Assembly (NCBI RefSeq): GCF_002294995.1
Contig: NZ_NSGF01000002.1
Coordinates: 1-64,000, forward strand
Length of the DNA: 64,000 nucleotides
Direction: 5' to 3'
Origin: Mesorhizobium sp. WSM3860
GTDB lineage: Bacteria > Pseudomonadota > Alphaproteobacteria > Rhizobiales > Rhizobiaceae
Of this stretch, positions 28,449 through 38,140 are shown one piece after another (within the stretch, counting starts at the first letter, position 1; every line of letters starts with the position of its first letter). The notes beneath the pieces were generated by a model that made no database searches, was not told the origin of the DNA, and was given only the letters and a program-made list of their open reading frames with translations. Both the position numbers and the translations under genes were made by a program.

Positions 28449-29461
28449 CACGCGGCCTCGCGCGACGGCTGCGGGCCGAAAAGTTGCAGCCAGAAGCCCA
28501 TGGACCAGCCCAGATGCATGACCATCACCGACACGCCGGCCAACGCGATGGCGGGGTTGCGCTGGCTGATCGCGGTCCGGGTGCCGTAACCGAGACAGAC
28601 ACCCGCCCACACCAGAAACGGCACGGCCGCCAGCACAAAGATCGGCGACAAGAGCGCCATCAGGACCACCGGAAACACCAGCAGCGGGATCATCTGCCGC
28701 AGCTTCGGCATCATGCGATGCTTGAGCACGTTCCTGGCGCGGCCGCGGCCATAGCCGAGATATTGGAAAAACAGGCTCTTCAAGGTGGAGCGCGGATAAT
28801 AAACCATCTGCGTCTTGCCGCTCATCCAGATGCGGTAGCCGGCCAGACGGAGGCGATGATCGAGCTCGGCGTCCTCGTTATGGCTGAAGCTCTCGTCATA
28901 GCCGCCGACCGCGCGGAAGGCGGCGATGCGCATCAGCGCATGGTGGCCGTGATCGACCCACTCGCCGGCCGACATGTGGCGATGCTTGGAGCCGCCGGTG
29001 CCGAGCCTGGAATTCTGCGCCGCCGCCACGGCCTTCTGCACCGCGCCCGTGCCGCTGGTCAGCATCGAGACGACAACCGAATCGGCACCCGTGGCCTGCG
29101 CTTCCTCGACCAGCCTGTCGCAATAATCGCCGGGATATCCGCCGTGCGCATCGATGCGGATGAGATAGTCGGCGTCGTCGCCGAAGGTCGCCACCGCCAG
29201 GTTGATGGCCGCACTCTGGATGCGCTTCGGATTGGCGATCAGGGTGACGCGCGGATCCTCGGCAGCGAGTTTTTCGACAATGCCTTGTGTGCCATCGGTG
29301 CTGCCGCCGTCGGCCACTACGATGCGCGCGCCGAGCCGCGCCGCGGCCGGCCGCAACCGCTGGAGCAGCCCGCCGATATGAGCGGCCTCGTTGAGGCATG
29401 GGATGACGATCAGGCTCGATGCCGTGGTCCGCGTCATCGGCTTTTGTCCATTCTTAGCCAT
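28448..29461 (-). CDS. exoA: Succinoglycan glycosyltransferase ExoA-like (GT2)
   Basis: A 337-residue GT2 glycosyltransferase with C-terminal membrane segments. SSLIVIPCLNEAAHIGGLL, VADGGSTDGTQ and LIRIDAHGGYP (the DxD-type motif) are visible, and three hydrophobic stretches follow (about 250-320). ExoA adds the second sugar to the lipid-bound galactose. Start ATG 29461 lies one base from the exoL stop; ATG 29437 (MTRTTASS) is the alternative. It is translationally coupled to exoM. Confidence 0.88.
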   Translation of the reverse strand: MAKNGQKPMTRTTASSLIVIPCLNEAAHIGGLLQRLRPAAARLGARIVVADGGSTDGTQGIVEKLAAEDPRVTLIANPKRIQSAAINLAVATFGDDADYLIRIDAHGGYPGDYCDRLVEEAQATGADSVVVSMLTSGTGAVQKAVAAAQNSRLGTGGSKHRHMSAGEWVDHGHHALMRIAAFRAVGGYDESFSHNEDAELDHRLRLAGYRIWMSGKTQMVYYPRSTLKSLFFQYLGYGRGRARNVLKHRMMPKLRQMIPLLVFPVVLMALLSPIFVLAAVPFLVWAGVCLGYGTRTAISQRNPAIALAGVSVMVMHLGWSMGFWLQLFGPQPSREAA

Positions 29462-29462
29462 C

Positions 29463-30635
29463 CTATGCCAGCGCCTCGGTCGCAAAGCTCCCACGCCCGG
29501 CGGTCAGGCCGCGCAGCTTATCAACGAAAGCCAGGCAATCGCTGCGGTCGTAGCTCCAGGTCCGCGGATTGCGAGCCAGCACCCGCGACTTCAGCTTGCC
29601 GAGCTGATCCTGACCCATCCGGCCGAGCGCGATGTCGAGCCCTTCGGATGTGGCCTCGGACAGAAGCACACCGATGTCCTGCTGCTTGAGGAACCGGCCG
29701 GTTTCGGTGCTCGCCATCGCGATCGGCACGGCACCGAAACGGCAGCCTTCGTAGAGGCGGTTGGGAAGCAGCCATTCGGAATTCTGGCCCTGCTCGAAGA
29801 AATCGATCGCCCAGGAGAAATGCACCTCGCGGTAGATCGCCGCCATGTCCTCCGGATTGCGGTAGGGACCGCGGAAGGAAAGCCAGGGCTCGGCTTCGAC
29901 AAAGGCATGAAAATCCGGGAATTCGGACAGCGCGGGACGGCCCCTGAGCACCACTTCGAAGCGTCCATCTTGCCGGCGGGTGAACTCGGCCAGAAGCTCC
30001 AGCGAGCGCCGGCAGCGCAGCGCGCCGAACCAGCCGATGCGCCAAGGTGGCGCCGCCGGGCTGTCGTCCTCGCGGCGATGATCCGCCGGCACCGGCATAG
30101 TGTCGAAATATTTGTTCTCGATCAGCTCGACCGGTGCGGCGATTTGCCCGAACGGCTCGAAATAATTGGCGACGAAAGCGGGAGAGCTGGTCACCAGAAG
30201 CTTCACGTCGCGGGCCAGACGGCGTTCGGCGCCGCGCAGCGTCTTGCCGATCAGGTCGTTGCGCAACACCAGCCGATGGATGTCCAGGCACTCATAGACG
30301 ATCGGCACGCTGGCGCCGAAAGCGCGCCTGGCGCGGCTGGCCAGCGCCAGCATCTCGAGGTTGCGCGCGATGATCAGGTCGGGCCGTGCCACGCCAGCGA
30401 ATTTGGCGCCGATCGACATGCCGGCCTTGGCCACTGCGCCGATGCGCTGCGCGAATCGGCCATCGCGCGTCGGCCCGAGGTCGACCGGCTCGAGGCCCTC
30501 GATCTCGGCGATCGGACTGGAGGTGCGGCGGAAGCCCGCCAGGGTTATCCCGGCGCCGCCTGCCCTGAGCATTTTTACCCTCCGGCGCACTGCCGGGTCG
30601 GATATGTCATGCACAAGGTACAAGACATGGAGCAT
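29463..30635 (-). CDS. exoL: Succinoglycan glycosyltransferase ExoL-like (GT4-type)
   Basis: A 390-residue GT-B glycosyltransferase. The start ATG 30635 gives MLHVLYLVHDISDPAVRRRV; an upstream in-frame extension is low-quality and rejected. The second half has IGWFGALRCRRSLELL and NRLYEGCRFGAVPIAMASTETG, the donor-nucleotide site region. In Sinorhizobium ExoL adds the third sugar. It is the first gene of the leftward exoLAMONP group, and its promoter region carries a PhaR-like site. Confidence 0.82.
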   Translation of the reverse strand: MLHVLYLVHDISDPAVRRRVKMLRAGGAGITLAGFRRTSSPIAEIEGLEPVDLGPTRDGRFAQRIGAVAKAGMSIGAKFAGVARPDLIIARNLEMLALASRARRAFGASVPIVYECLDIHRLVLRNDLIGKTLRGAERRLARDVKLLVTSSPAFVANYFEPFGQIAAPVELIENKYFDTMPVPADHRREDDSPAAPPWRIGWFGALRCRRSLELLAEFTRRQDGRFEVVLRGRPALSEFPDFHAFVEAEPWLSFRGPYRNPEDMAAIYREVHFSWAIDFFEQGQNSEWLLPNRLYEGCRFGAVPIAMASTETGRFLKQQDIGVLLSEATSEGLDIALGRMGQDQLGKLKSRVLARNPRTWSYDRSDCLAFVDKLRGLTAGRGSFATEALA

Positions 30636-30689
30636 GAAACTCGACCGCTTTTGGGCCCGCCACCCAAGAGGGAATGCTAGTACAGCTTT

Positions 30690-30701
30690 TGCTGCATCGC
30701 A
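30690..30701 (-). promoter_or_regulatory. PhaR/AniA-like site in the exoL-exoT promoter region
   Basis: TGCTGCATCGCA is an exact reverse-strand match of TGCRNYGCASMA. It is followed by T-rich DNA and two near copies (around 30712 and 30743, one mismatch each), all in the 165 bases between the divergent exoL and flippase starts. A single regulator could therefore control both directions. Confidence 0.55.
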
Positions 30702-30800
30702 ACATTTTTGGTGCAGCGTAGCAATCGCCGCACATTTTTTGTTGCGCTGCAAAAACCTCTTGCGGTAGTTTGCGAATGGCGGCGGGCGCCGGTCGCGAAG

Positions 30801-32327
30801 ATGACTGGCGCAAAATCAGGAATCCAGAATTTGGAAACCAGTGCATTCGATCCGCCCGAGGGCTCACTGCGCAGATCGGTCGGGCGCGGCGCCGTCGTCA
30901 CCGCGATGGCGCAGGGCGTGCGGGTCGCCACCCAAATCGTATCGGTCATCGTGCTGTCGCGGCTTTTGTCGCCGCAGGATTTCGGCGTCGTTGCGATGTG
31001 CGCGCCGGTGCTCGCCTTCATCGCGCTGTTCCAGGACTTCGGCCTGACCCAGGCGACGATCCAGAAAACCGGCATCCGACACGAGGAGGTAAACTACCTC
31101 TTCTGGATCAACACGGCGGTGAGCGCGATCCTGGCCTGCGTGCTTGCCGCGGCGGCTCCCCTGGTCGCCGCCTTCTACGGCGAGCCGCGCGTCACGGGAC
31201 TGGTTGCCGCCTTCGGCCTGCAAATCATGGCCTATGGTCTCGGCGCCCAGCATCTGGCGCTGCTGACGCGCCGCATGGAATTCAGCCGACTCGCCATCAT
31301 CGACGTCGCCAGCGCCGTTTCGGGCCTTGTGGTCTCGATCGCCTGGACCTTCATCGACCGCTCCTATTGGGCGCTTTTTGCCGGCACGCTGACCGGCGCG
31401 GTGTTGCCGACGCTTTGCTACTGGGCCTCATCGCGCTGGCGTCCGGGCCTGCCGCGCAGGGTCGAGGGCATCGGCCAGCTGATCAATTTCGGCGCGGGTA
31501 TCACCGGCTTCAACTTCGCCAATTTCTTCGCCCGCAACCTCGACAATGTGCTGATCGGCAAATATTGGGGCGAGGCGCAACTCGGCCTTTACGACCGCGC
31601 CTACAAGCTGCTGCTCTTCCCGCTCAGCCAGATCACCAACCCGCTGTCGAAGGTGATGGTGCCGGCACTTTCGCGGCTGAAGGACGAGCCGGACCGCTAT
31701 CGCAGCGCCTATCTGCGCGTCATGCCGCTGATCCTTCTGCTGGCGTTGCCGGGCGTGGCCTTCGCCACCGCCATGTCGGATACGCTCATTCCCTTCGTGC
31801 TCGGCCCGCAATGGCGCGAGAGCGCCAGCATTTTCCTCGCGCTGGGCTTCGCCGGCCTGCTGCAGCCGCTCAACAATCCGGCCGGATGGCTGTTCGTCAG
31901 CCAGGGCCGTTCGGGCGATTTCATGCGCTGGGGCATCATCACCGCCGTCACCTCGGTGCTGGCCTTCGCCATCGGCCTGCCCTATGGCGCGCTCGGCGTC
32001 GCCATCGCCTATGCGGTCAGCGAATATTTGCGGACGCCCTTCCTCTGGCTCTATGTCGGCAAGGCCGGGCCGCTGCGGGCGCGCCATGTGCTGCACGCGG
32101 CCGCCCCCTTCGTGCTCGGCGCGCATCTGGCGCTGGGCCTGGTCTGGGTCGCCAAGCCGATGCTGCCGGCGCAGCCCATCATCGCTCTCGCAGGCGGCGC
32201 GGTGCTGTCCTATGTCGTCACCATCATCGTCGCGCTCGCCTTCAGCGCCGGCCGCGAGGCGCTTCGGGAGGCCCTGCGGCTGATCCCGGCGCGCGGGTTT
32301 TCCCCCGCGCCCAGCGAGGCGAAATGA
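30801..32327 (+). CDS. exoT: Lipid-linked repeat-unit flippase, ExoT-like
   Basis: A 508-residue MOP-superfamily membrane protein (Wzx/oligosaccharide flippase) with about 12-14 hydrophobic segments. ATG 30801 is the chosen start; it gives a cytoplasmic tail then GRGAVVTAMAQGVRVATQIV, as in the family. The conserved cytoplasmic motifs RLLSPQDFGVVAM and LYDRAYKLLLFPLSQI are visible. It would move the completed octasaccharide-lipid across the inner membrane to the ExoQ polymerase. It is divergent from exoL. Confidence 0.82.
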   Translation: MTGAKSGIQNLETSAFDPPEGSLRRSVGRGAVVTAMAQGVRVATQIVSVIVLSRLLSPQDFGVVAMCAPVLAFIALFQDFGLTQATIQKTGIRHEEVNYLFWINTAVSAILACVLAAAAPLVAAFYGEPRVTGLVAAFGLQIMAYGLGAQHLALLTRRMEFSRLAIIDVASAVSGLVVSIAWTFIDRSYWALFAGTLTGAVLPTLCYWASSRWRPGLPRRVEGIGQLINFGAGITGFNFANFFARNLDNVLIGKYWGEAQLGLYDRAYKLLLFPLSQITNPLSKVMVPALSRLKDEPDRYRSAYLRVMPLILLLALPGVAFATAMSDTLIPFVLGPQWRESASIFLALGFAGLLQPLNNPAGWLFVSQGRSGDFMRWGIITAVTSVLAFAIGLPYGALGVAIAYAVSEYLRTPFLWLYVGKAGPLRARHVLHAAAPFVLGAHLALGLVWVAKPMLPAQPIIALAGGAVLSYVVTIIVALAFSAGREALREALRLIPARGFSPAPSEAK

Positions 32328-32342
32328 CCGGCGCAACTGCCA

Positions 32343-32368
32343 GGCATTCCGGCCGCGGCCGGAATGCC
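32343..32368. repeat. Perfect 26-bp palindrome after the flippase gene
   Basis: GGCATTCCGGCCG and its exact complement abut with no loop spacer, and the sequence downstream turns AT-rich (TGATTTTTGAG). It could act as a weak terminator or mRNA-stabilising hairpin, or be a site for a dimeric protein. It separates the flippase from the phosphoribosyltransferase gene. Confidence 0.7.
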
Positions 32369-32402
32369 CAAAACTGCTGATTTTTGAGGGTTAGGCAACA
32401 GC

Positions 32403-33425
32403 ATGAATTACCGATCGATCTCAGACATGAACGACGCGATCGCGCGGAACCTGCACCGGCTGCCGCGCGACATCGACCTGGTGGTCGGCGTGCCGCGAAG
32501 CGGCATCCTCGCCGCGACGCTGGTCAGCCTCACGGCGAATATCCCGATGACCGATCTCGACAGCTTTCTCGCCGGCAAGATCTACACCTCGGGGATCACC
32601 AAGCGGCGCGCAGCGCTCGATCGGCAGCATTCCGAAATGCGCAAGATCCTGGTGATCGACGACAGCGTCAGCGGCGGCAACGCCATGCGCGACGCGCGCA
32701 GCAAAATCGCCGCTGCCGGCATCCCGGGCGATTTCGTGTACGCGGCCGTGTTCGGCCTGCTTTCGCAGCACAAGGAAACCGACATCGTTTTCGAGGTCGT
32801 GCCGCACCCCAGGATGTTCCAGTGGAACTTCATGCACCACGTGTTCCTCGAGCAATGTTGCGTCGACATAGACGGCGTGCTTTGCCTCGATCCGACCGCG
32901 GACGAGAATGACGACGGCCCTGCCTACGAGAAATTCCTCACCGAGGCGCGGCCGCTGCTCGGGCCGACGCGCAAGATCGGCTGGCTGGTTACCAGCCGGC
33001 TGGAAAAGTACCGCAAGCTGACTGAAGCCTGGCTCGCCAGGCATGAGATCAAATACGACCATCTCGTCATGCTCGACTTGCCGAGCAAGGCCGAGCGGCA
33101 GCGGCTTGGCGCGCATGGCAGCTTCAAGGCCGAGTTCTATCGCAAGTCGGATGCCATACTGTTCATCGAGAGCGAGCACGAGCAGGCGCTCAAGATCGCC
33201 AAGCTATCGGGCAAGCCGGTGCTGTGCGTCGAAACCAACATCGTGAGCTTTCCCGACGCGCTTTCCCTGCCGGCGCTGGAGCAGGCGGCCCGCAACCTGC
33301 CGACACGGCTCAGACAGATCAATTCGCCCGAAGGGCGCAAGAAGGTCATCAAGACCGCCGCGCGCGCCCTGCTTGGCGAACGCGCCTATGAAATGCTGAA
33401 GAGCCGGGTCAAAAGACCGGCGTAA
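32403..33425 (+). CDS. Phosphoribosyltransferase-HAD fusion protein of the exo cluster
   Basis: A 340-residue two-domain protein. Residues 1-150 form a type I phosphoribosyltransferase domain with the PRPP motif ILVIDDSVSGGNAM; residues about 155-300 look HAD-like, with VDIDGVLCLDP as motif I. A known orotate phosphoribosyltransferase-like family of this shape occurs in surface-polysaccharide loci. Its substrate is unknown; it may make or recycle an unusual nucleotide-linked intermediate. It follows the flippase on the same strand with a palindrome between. Confidence 0.75.
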   Translation: MNYRSISDMNDAIARNLHRLPRDIDLVVGVPRSGILAATLVSLTANIPMTDLDSFLAGKIYTSGITKRRAALDRQHSEMRKILVIDDSVSGGNAMRDARSKIAAAGIPGDFVYAAVFGLLSQHKETDIVFEVVPHPRMFQWNFMHHVFLEQCCVDIDGVLCLDPTADENDDGPAYEKFLTEARPLLGPTRKIGWLVTSRLEKYRKLTEAWLARHEIKYDHLVMLDLPSKAERQRLGAHGSFKAEFYRKSDAILFIESEHEQALKIAKLSGKPVLCVETNIVSFPDALSLPALEQAARNLPTRLRQINSPEGRKKVIKTAARALLGERAYEMLKSRVKRPA

Positions 33426-33445
33426 GTAAAATCTTACGCGAACTG

Positions 33446-33515
33446 AAAGCGCGTCGTTCTGAACCGGATTCAATCGACGCGTTGCCCAGAACCGCCGCAC
33501 CCTTCTGGGCGAAAT
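33446..33515. repeat. Rhizobial intergenic repeat, same family as 22 kb
   Basis: GAACCGGATTCAATCGACGCG followed by GCCCAGAACCGCCGCAC and CTTCTGGGC, a short palindrome. Both blocks are shared with the repeat at 21980-22140. It lies between two convergent genes. Confidence 0.6.
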
Positions 33516-33518
33516 GCA

Positions 33519-34598
33519 TCAAGCAGCGCGCCGGGCGCGCTGCCGGGCAGCCCTGTCCAGCAAGGCGAAGAAGGTGGCGAACTGGCGCTCGGGATCGAGT
33601 TCCGGGCGCTGCGAGAACGTGAGCGCGGCTTCCGAGACCCGCTCATACTCCTCGCGATCGTTCCACAGCCGCCTGAGCGCCGTGACCCAGTCCTCGAGCG
33701 GCGCGTCATAGTCCAGCACGACACCGCCGGAGCCGATCGCTTCGGGCAGGCCGCCGCGCCGCGAGCCGAGGACGGGAATGCCGCTGCAATGGGCCTCGGA
33801 GGCAACGCGACCCCAGGCCTCTTCCCATTTGCTCGGCGCCAGCAGGATTCTGGTGCGACCGTAGAGAGTCTTCATGTCGTCGGTGCGGTTCTCGAGCTTG
33901 ATATTGGAGAACGGCGCGATCGTCTCCGCGATGCGGGCGCGGTGATCGTCATCCAGCTTCCAGCTCTCGACGAACAGGAAAGGGATCTCCGGGCAGGCGG
34001 CCGCGATCCGCACAGCGAGCTCGAAACCTTTTTCCTCGTAGGGATTGATAAAGGTGACGTACTCGCCCGTCGTCGGCGTGCTGTAGGAAGCCGGATTGAT
34101 GGTCGGCGGGATCACCGTGGAATCGATGCCGAACTCGCGCTTGTAAGTGCGCGCCGTGAACTCGGAATTGGCGATGTAAGACGCCGAGTTCAGCTCGCGC
34201 AGATCGCCGCCCAGTTCATGGAATTCCACGTTCCTGAGATAGACCACCAGCGGCACGCCTTCTGCCTCCAGCGCCTTGCCGAGCGGAACCGACTTGTGAC
34301 ACTGCACCACTGCTACGTCCGGCTGCAGCTTCTTGACGGCAAAGGCGGCCGCTTCCCAGGGAAACCAGGCACGCACCACCGGATAGCCGGGAAAATTGTC
34401 GATGACGGCGCGCTGGCCGAGCAGCTTCATCTTGGCGCGCGCCTTGTATCCGAACATGCCCTGGCCGAACAACGCCGCAAGCACCGATGCCTCGTGACCG
34501 TGTTCGATCAGTTGTTCCGCCAGATGATGGGTGCTCGACTGGACGCCGCCGCTGAATTGCGGCGGATAGCCGTTGCCGCCTGCGAAGAGAACTTTCAT
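33519..34598 (-). CDS. Glycosyltransferase family 4
   Basis: A 359-residue GT-B enzyme. The acceptor lobe starts MKVLFAGGNGYPPQFSGGVQ with the glycine loop; the donor lobe has FINPYEEKGFELAVRIA, APSKWEEAWGRVASEAHCSG and IPVLGSRRGGLPEAIG with the conserved E-x7-E. It is not an obvious orthologue of a named Exo transferase, so it may add a side-chain sugar. It is separate from the GMC group to its right by 70 bases. Confidence 0.85.
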   Translation of the reverse strand: MKVLFAGGNGYPPQFSGGVQSSTHHLAEQLIEHGHEASVLAALFGQGMFGYKARAKMKLLGQRAVIDNFPGYPVVRAWFPWEAAAFAVKKLQPDVAVVQCHKSVPLGKALEAEGVPLVVYLRNVEFHELGGDLRELNSASYIANSEFTARTYKREFGIDSTVIPPTINPASYSTPTTGEYVTFINPYEEKGFELAVRIAAACPEIPFLFVESWKLDDDHRARIAETIAPFSNIKLENRTDDMKTLYGRTRILLAPSKWEEAWGRVASEAHCSGIPVLGSRRGGLPEAIGSGGVVLDYDAPLEDWVTALRRLWNDREEYERVSEAALTFSQRPELDPERQFATFFALLDRAARQRARRAA

Positions 34599-34670
34599 AG
34601 GTTCGGCTCCTTGTCACATTTTTCTTGGCCAGTTTTCCTGGCTTGCCGGCAAGTGTACCGGCGGGCAGTG

Positions 34671-35114
34671 TCAGGCATTCTGCTGCTCGAGATTGGCGAA
34701 TGGATTGGTGCATGGATGCCAGCCGGTGAAGCGGATCGGATCGTTGGGCGAGCTGCGCCAGGCATAGTCGGTCAGCATGTGGAATTCGGCGATCACCCAG
34801 CGCTCGAAATTGCCGACATCCTGCTGTTTGCGCCTGGGCAGCAATTCGCGCGCCCTGTCAAGCCTCACAGTCTCCAAAAGCGTCACTGCATCCGCCAGCT
34901 TTTCGCTCGGGAATATCCATGGGTTACGGTTGCGGAATTCGAGCACGAATTGCTGCAGGTGCTCGATGCGCATGTTGAGCGGGCCGAAATATTTCTCCAG
35001 CGTGATGCGGACCAGATCCTCATCCGAGAAGGACGATACGGCCGCGGCGGCGATGCCGGTCGAAGCAATGCCGCCGGCAACAACGGCCAATGCGGTGCGT
35101 CGCGTGATCTTCAT
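34671..35114 (-). CDS. Tat-exported small subunit, gluconate-2-dehydrogenase subunit-3 type
   Basis: A 147-residue protein. The N-terminus KITRRTALAVVAGG carries a twin-arginine signal (RRTAL) followed by a hydrophobic stretch, so it is exported folded, probably with its partner flavoprotein. The remainder resembles the gluconate-2-dehydrogenase small-subunit family. The start ATG 35114 follows GGAGGGG and lies 11 bases after the GMC stop; ATG 35129 is the alternative. The pair would oxidise a sugar or polyol in the periplasm. Confidence 0.7.
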   Translation of the reverse strand: MKITRRTALAVVAGGIASTGIAAAAVSSFSDEDLVRITLEKYFGPLNMRIEHLQQFVLEFRNRNPWIFPSEKLADAVTLLETVRLDRARELLPRRKQQDVGNFERWVIAEFHMLTDYAWRSSPNDPIRFTGWHPCTNPFANLEQQNA

Positions 35115-35125
35115 CGACCCCTCCT

Positions 35126-36571
35126 TCATGCCAGCCGGCTCGCCGCCCGCAGCGAAAGCGCCGCGGCGGTAAGGCTTGGGTTGGCGCAGGAACAGCTCGG
35201 ATAGGTGCTGGTGCCGACGACGACGAGGTTCCGGAGCTGGTGGTGGATCATGTCGCGGTCGACCACCGAGTCGGCCGGGCCGGTGCCCATCCGCAAGGTG
35301 CCCTGCACATGCGATTCGGTCGGCCTTATGCCGCGATCGAAAATCTGCTCGACCGGAAGAGGCTTGAGCAGCGCCGGCAGTCTCTCGAGCGCCTTGGCCA
35401 TGCCTTTGGTTGCATAGTCGGAGGCACCCTTGAAGCTGACGAACGCGTTCTCGTTCTTGTCGAGGATCACCCGGTTTTCCGGGTCGAGCAGGTTTTCGGT
35501 GACGATGACCAGCGGCAGCGCCTGCCGCAGCCGCCCTTTTTCGGCTCGCATGCCGTGCTGCCAGCGGTTCTCGAAATAGACCAGCGCGGCCGCGTGCTCG
35601 GCGCGATGCGGGCCGTCATAGAGGCCGAAATTCAAGCCGGTGGTGATGGTGCTGCCGTCGAAATTGTCGACGCCGTCGAGATAGACCTCGTAGTTCCAGC
35701 CATAGGATTCGTGCAGGCCGAGCCCGACGAATTCGCCGCCGAGTCCCGAGCGCAACATGATCGCAGGGCTCTGGATGGCGTTGGCGCCGAGGATGACGAG
35801 ATCGCCGCTGACCGAATACTCCTTGCCGTCGCGCAGGAAGGCAACTGAACGCACCGAGCCGGCTGAATGGTCGAGCCGGCGCACTTCGGCGCCCAGGCAT
35901 ACCGACACATCCGCGTGCTGGAAGACGTGCATCAAACCATTGTTGGCGGTGAACTTGGCGTCGGCCGGGCAGAGCCAGCATCTGAGGTTGGCACAGCATG
36001 AGTTGCGCTGCGCCGTCGCGACGCGGGCGCGGGCGGTCGGCATGACGAAATGCTGCTCCGGCTGCGCCGCCTTCATCATCCGGTCCGGTGTCGACATGCG
36101 GTGCGGCGGCTGCGGGAACGGCCGCGAACGCGGCAGCATCCGGGCCATGTCTGGGTCGCCGGAGATCGACATGACCTCTTCGGCGTCGCAATAGAACGGC
36201 TCCAGCTCGTCATAGCTGATCGGCCAGTCGTTGCCGACGCCGTAGGTGCTCTTCAGCCTGAAGTCGTTGGGATGGAAGCGCGGCGTCTGCGCGAACCAGC
36301 AGTTGGTGCCGCCGCCGAGGCCGATCGTGTAGTTCCACGGCTTGTCGGCATTGTCGGTCTTGTAGGTGCTCTCGTCGTCTATGTCGGTGTTGGCGTTCTG
36401 GTCAAGCTGCCATTCATGCGTGTTGTGGCGGCCCCATTCCAGCACAAGGACCCGGGCTTTGCGCCGCTTCAGGAACTCATGCAGGAAAAAGGCTGAACCG
36501 AAACCGGAACCGATGACGACGAGGTCGAAATGCTCGTTGGCGATTTGTTCGGGCTGAACGTCCATCACCAT
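35126..36571 (-). CDS. GMC-family oxidoreductase
   Basis: A 481-residue FAD flavoprotein. FDLVVIGSGFGSAFFLHEF is the Rossmann FAD motif, GLGGGTNCWF the second flavin-binding motif, and LVVVGTSTYPSCSCANPSLT near the C-terminus is the GMC end motif. It has no visible signal of its own and probably leaves the cell with the Tat subunit encoded directly downstream. The family oxidises alcohol or sugar hydroxyls. Its place in an exo cluster is unusual; it may modify the polymer or its precursor. Confidence 0.82.
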   Translation of the reverse strand: MVMDVQPEQIANEHFDLVVIGSGFGSAFFLHEFLKRRKARVLVLEWGRHNTHEWQLDQNANTDIDDESTYKTDNADKPWNYTIGLGGGTNCWFAQTPRFHPNDFRLKSTYGVGNDWPISYDELEPFYCDAEEVMSISGDPDMARMLPRSRPFPQPPHRMSTPDRMMKAAQPEQHFVMPTARARVATAQRNSCCANLRCWLCPADAKFTANNGLMHVFQHADVSVCLGAEVRRLDHSAGSVRSVAFLRDGKEYSVSGDLVILGANAIQSPAIMLRSGLGGEFVGLGLHESYGWNYEVYLDGVDNFDGSTITTGLNFGLYDGPHRAEHAAALVYFENRWQHGMRAEKGRLRQALPLVIVTENLLDPENRVILDKNENAFVSFKGASDYATKGMAKALERLPALLKPLPVEQIFDRGIRPTESHVQGTLRMGTGPADSVVDRDMIHHQLRNLVVVGTSTYPSCSCANPSLTAAALSLRAASRLA

Positions 36572-36675
36572 CAGATCGAATCTCCCGAAACGCGCACGAT
36601 CATTGTCGGCCCTCCATCATTGTCGGCCCCACTGTCGTTCGCCGGAGCCATCCGGCGGGAAACTGGCGAACACCG

Positions 36676-38007
36676 TCATGCCGCCATCCTGCCGATCGAG
36701 TGGTATTCGATGCCGTAGCGGGCGATGACCTTCGGGTCGTAGAGGTTGCGGCCGTCGAAGATGACCGGTGTCGTCAGCGCGTCCTTGAGCGCGTCGAAGG
36801 AGGGAGCCCTGAAGCTCTTCCATTCGGTGCAGATGAGAAGCGCGTCGGCGCCGCGCAGGGCCGCTTCCTTGGTGCCGCACAAGAGAAGGTCCTCGCGCTG
36901 GCCATAGATGGCCTGGCACTCCTGCATGGCCTCCGGATCGTAAGCCTGCACCTTGGCGCCGGCGGCCCACAGCGCCTCCATCAGTGTGCGCGACGGAGCC
37001 TCGCGCATGTCGTCGGTGTTCGGCTTGAAGGCCAGGCCCCACAGCGCAAACGTCTTGCCCTTGAGGGCGCTCTGGAAATATCGGTCGACCTTGTCGAACA
37101 GCACCGATTTCTGTGCGTTGTTGCGCTCTTCGACGGCGCGCAGCAGCTTGGCGTCGAACTTGACGCCCTCGGCGGTCTTGATCAGCGCGCGCACATCCTT
37201 GGGAAAGCAGGAGCCGCCATAGCCGAGGCCGGGATAGATGAAGTGGTAGCCGATGCGCGGATCGCTGCCGATGCCCTTGCGCACCTCTTCTATGTCGGCG
37301 CCCAATTGTTCGGCGAGGTTCGCCATCTCGTTCATGAAGCTGATCTTGGTCGCCAGCATGCAGTTGGCCGCATACTTTGTGAACTCGGCGCTGCGGACAT
37401 CCATCACGATCATCTTCTCGTGGTTGCGGTTGAACGGCGCGTAAAGCTCGCGCATCACCGCCTCGGTGTCCTCGCTCGACGTGCCGACGATGATGCGGTC
37501 CGGCTTCATGCAGTCGGCGACTGCCGAGCCTTCCTTGAGGAATTCCGGATTCGACGCGACGTCGAAGGTCAGGTCCTCGCGGCCGCGCGCCTTCAGCGTC
37601 TGGGCGACCCTTTCTTTGATCTTCTCGCAGGTGCCGACCGGCACAGTGGACTTGCCGACGACAATCTTGGGCGCGTCCATCTCGCGGCCGATGGCCTCGG
37701 CGACGGCAAGCACGTATTTCAGGTCGGCCGAGCCATCCTCGCCAGGGGGCGTGCCGACCGCGATCATCTGGATCTGGCCATGCTTGACCGCCGCGGCCGC
37801 GTCGGTGGTGAAGCGGATGCGGCCGGCGGCGTGGTTCTCCTTGACAAGAGCTTCCAGCCCGGGCTCGAAAATCGGGATGAAACCCTGGTTGAGCCGTTGC
37901 ACCTTCGCTTCGTCGATGTCGACACACACCACCTCGTGCCCAACCTCCGCAAGCACCGCGGCCTGGACGAGACCGACATAGCCAATTCCAAACACCGTCA
38001 AATTCAT
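36676..38007 (-). CDS. ugd: UDP-glucose 6-dehydrogenase
   Basis: A 443-residue enzyme that oxidises UDP-glucose to UDP-glucuronate with NAD. N-terminal [20 protein letters not shown] binds [15 protein letters not shown] and the catalytic Cys267 in [11 protein letters not shown] are present, and the C-terminal UDP-binding domain follows. With exoN next in supply, it suggests that the exopolysaccharide contains glucuronic acid, which classical succinoglycan lacks. Ribouronic or glucuronic acid is known in other rhizobial polymers. Confidence 0.93.
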   Translation of the reverse strand: MNLTVFGIGYVGLVQAAVLAEVGHEVVCVDIDEAKVQRLNQGFIPIFEPGLEALVKENHAAGRIRFTTDAAAAVKHGQIQMIAVGTPPGEDGSADLKYVLAVAEAIGREMDAPKIVVGKSTVPVGTCEKIKERVAQTLKARGREDLTFDVASNPEFLKEGSAVADCMKPDRIIVGTSSEDTEAVMRELYAPFNRNHEKMIVMDVRSAEFTKYAANCMLATKISFMNEMANLAEQLGADIEEVRKGIGSDPRIGYHFIYPGLGYGGSCFPKDVRALIKTAEGVKFDAKLLRAVEERNNAQKSVLFDKVDRYFQSALKGKTFALWGLAFKPNTDDMREAPSRTLMEALWAAGAKVQAYDPEAMQECQAIYGQREDLLLCGTKEAALRGADALLICTEWKSFRAPSFDALKDALTTPVIFDGRNLYDPKVIARYGIEYHSIGRMAA

Positions 38008-38093
38008 TTGGTTCTATTCCTGTTTAAGGCCGGGCCGCAAAACGGCCCGGCCAGTTAAGATGTCCCCCAGGCCCTGCATGAGGCCTAGATATT

Positions 38094-38140
38094 CGGCATG
38101 ATCCTATCCCAAAACCAGTTCCTACTTTTGGGGGACATGC
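38094..38140. repeat. Rhizobial intergenic palindrome before ugd
   Basis: ATCCCAAAACCAGTTC ... CTTTTGGGGGACATGCC, the same core as at 22031-22140. It lies between exoK and ugd and may act as a transcript end or be inert. Confidence 0.6.
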
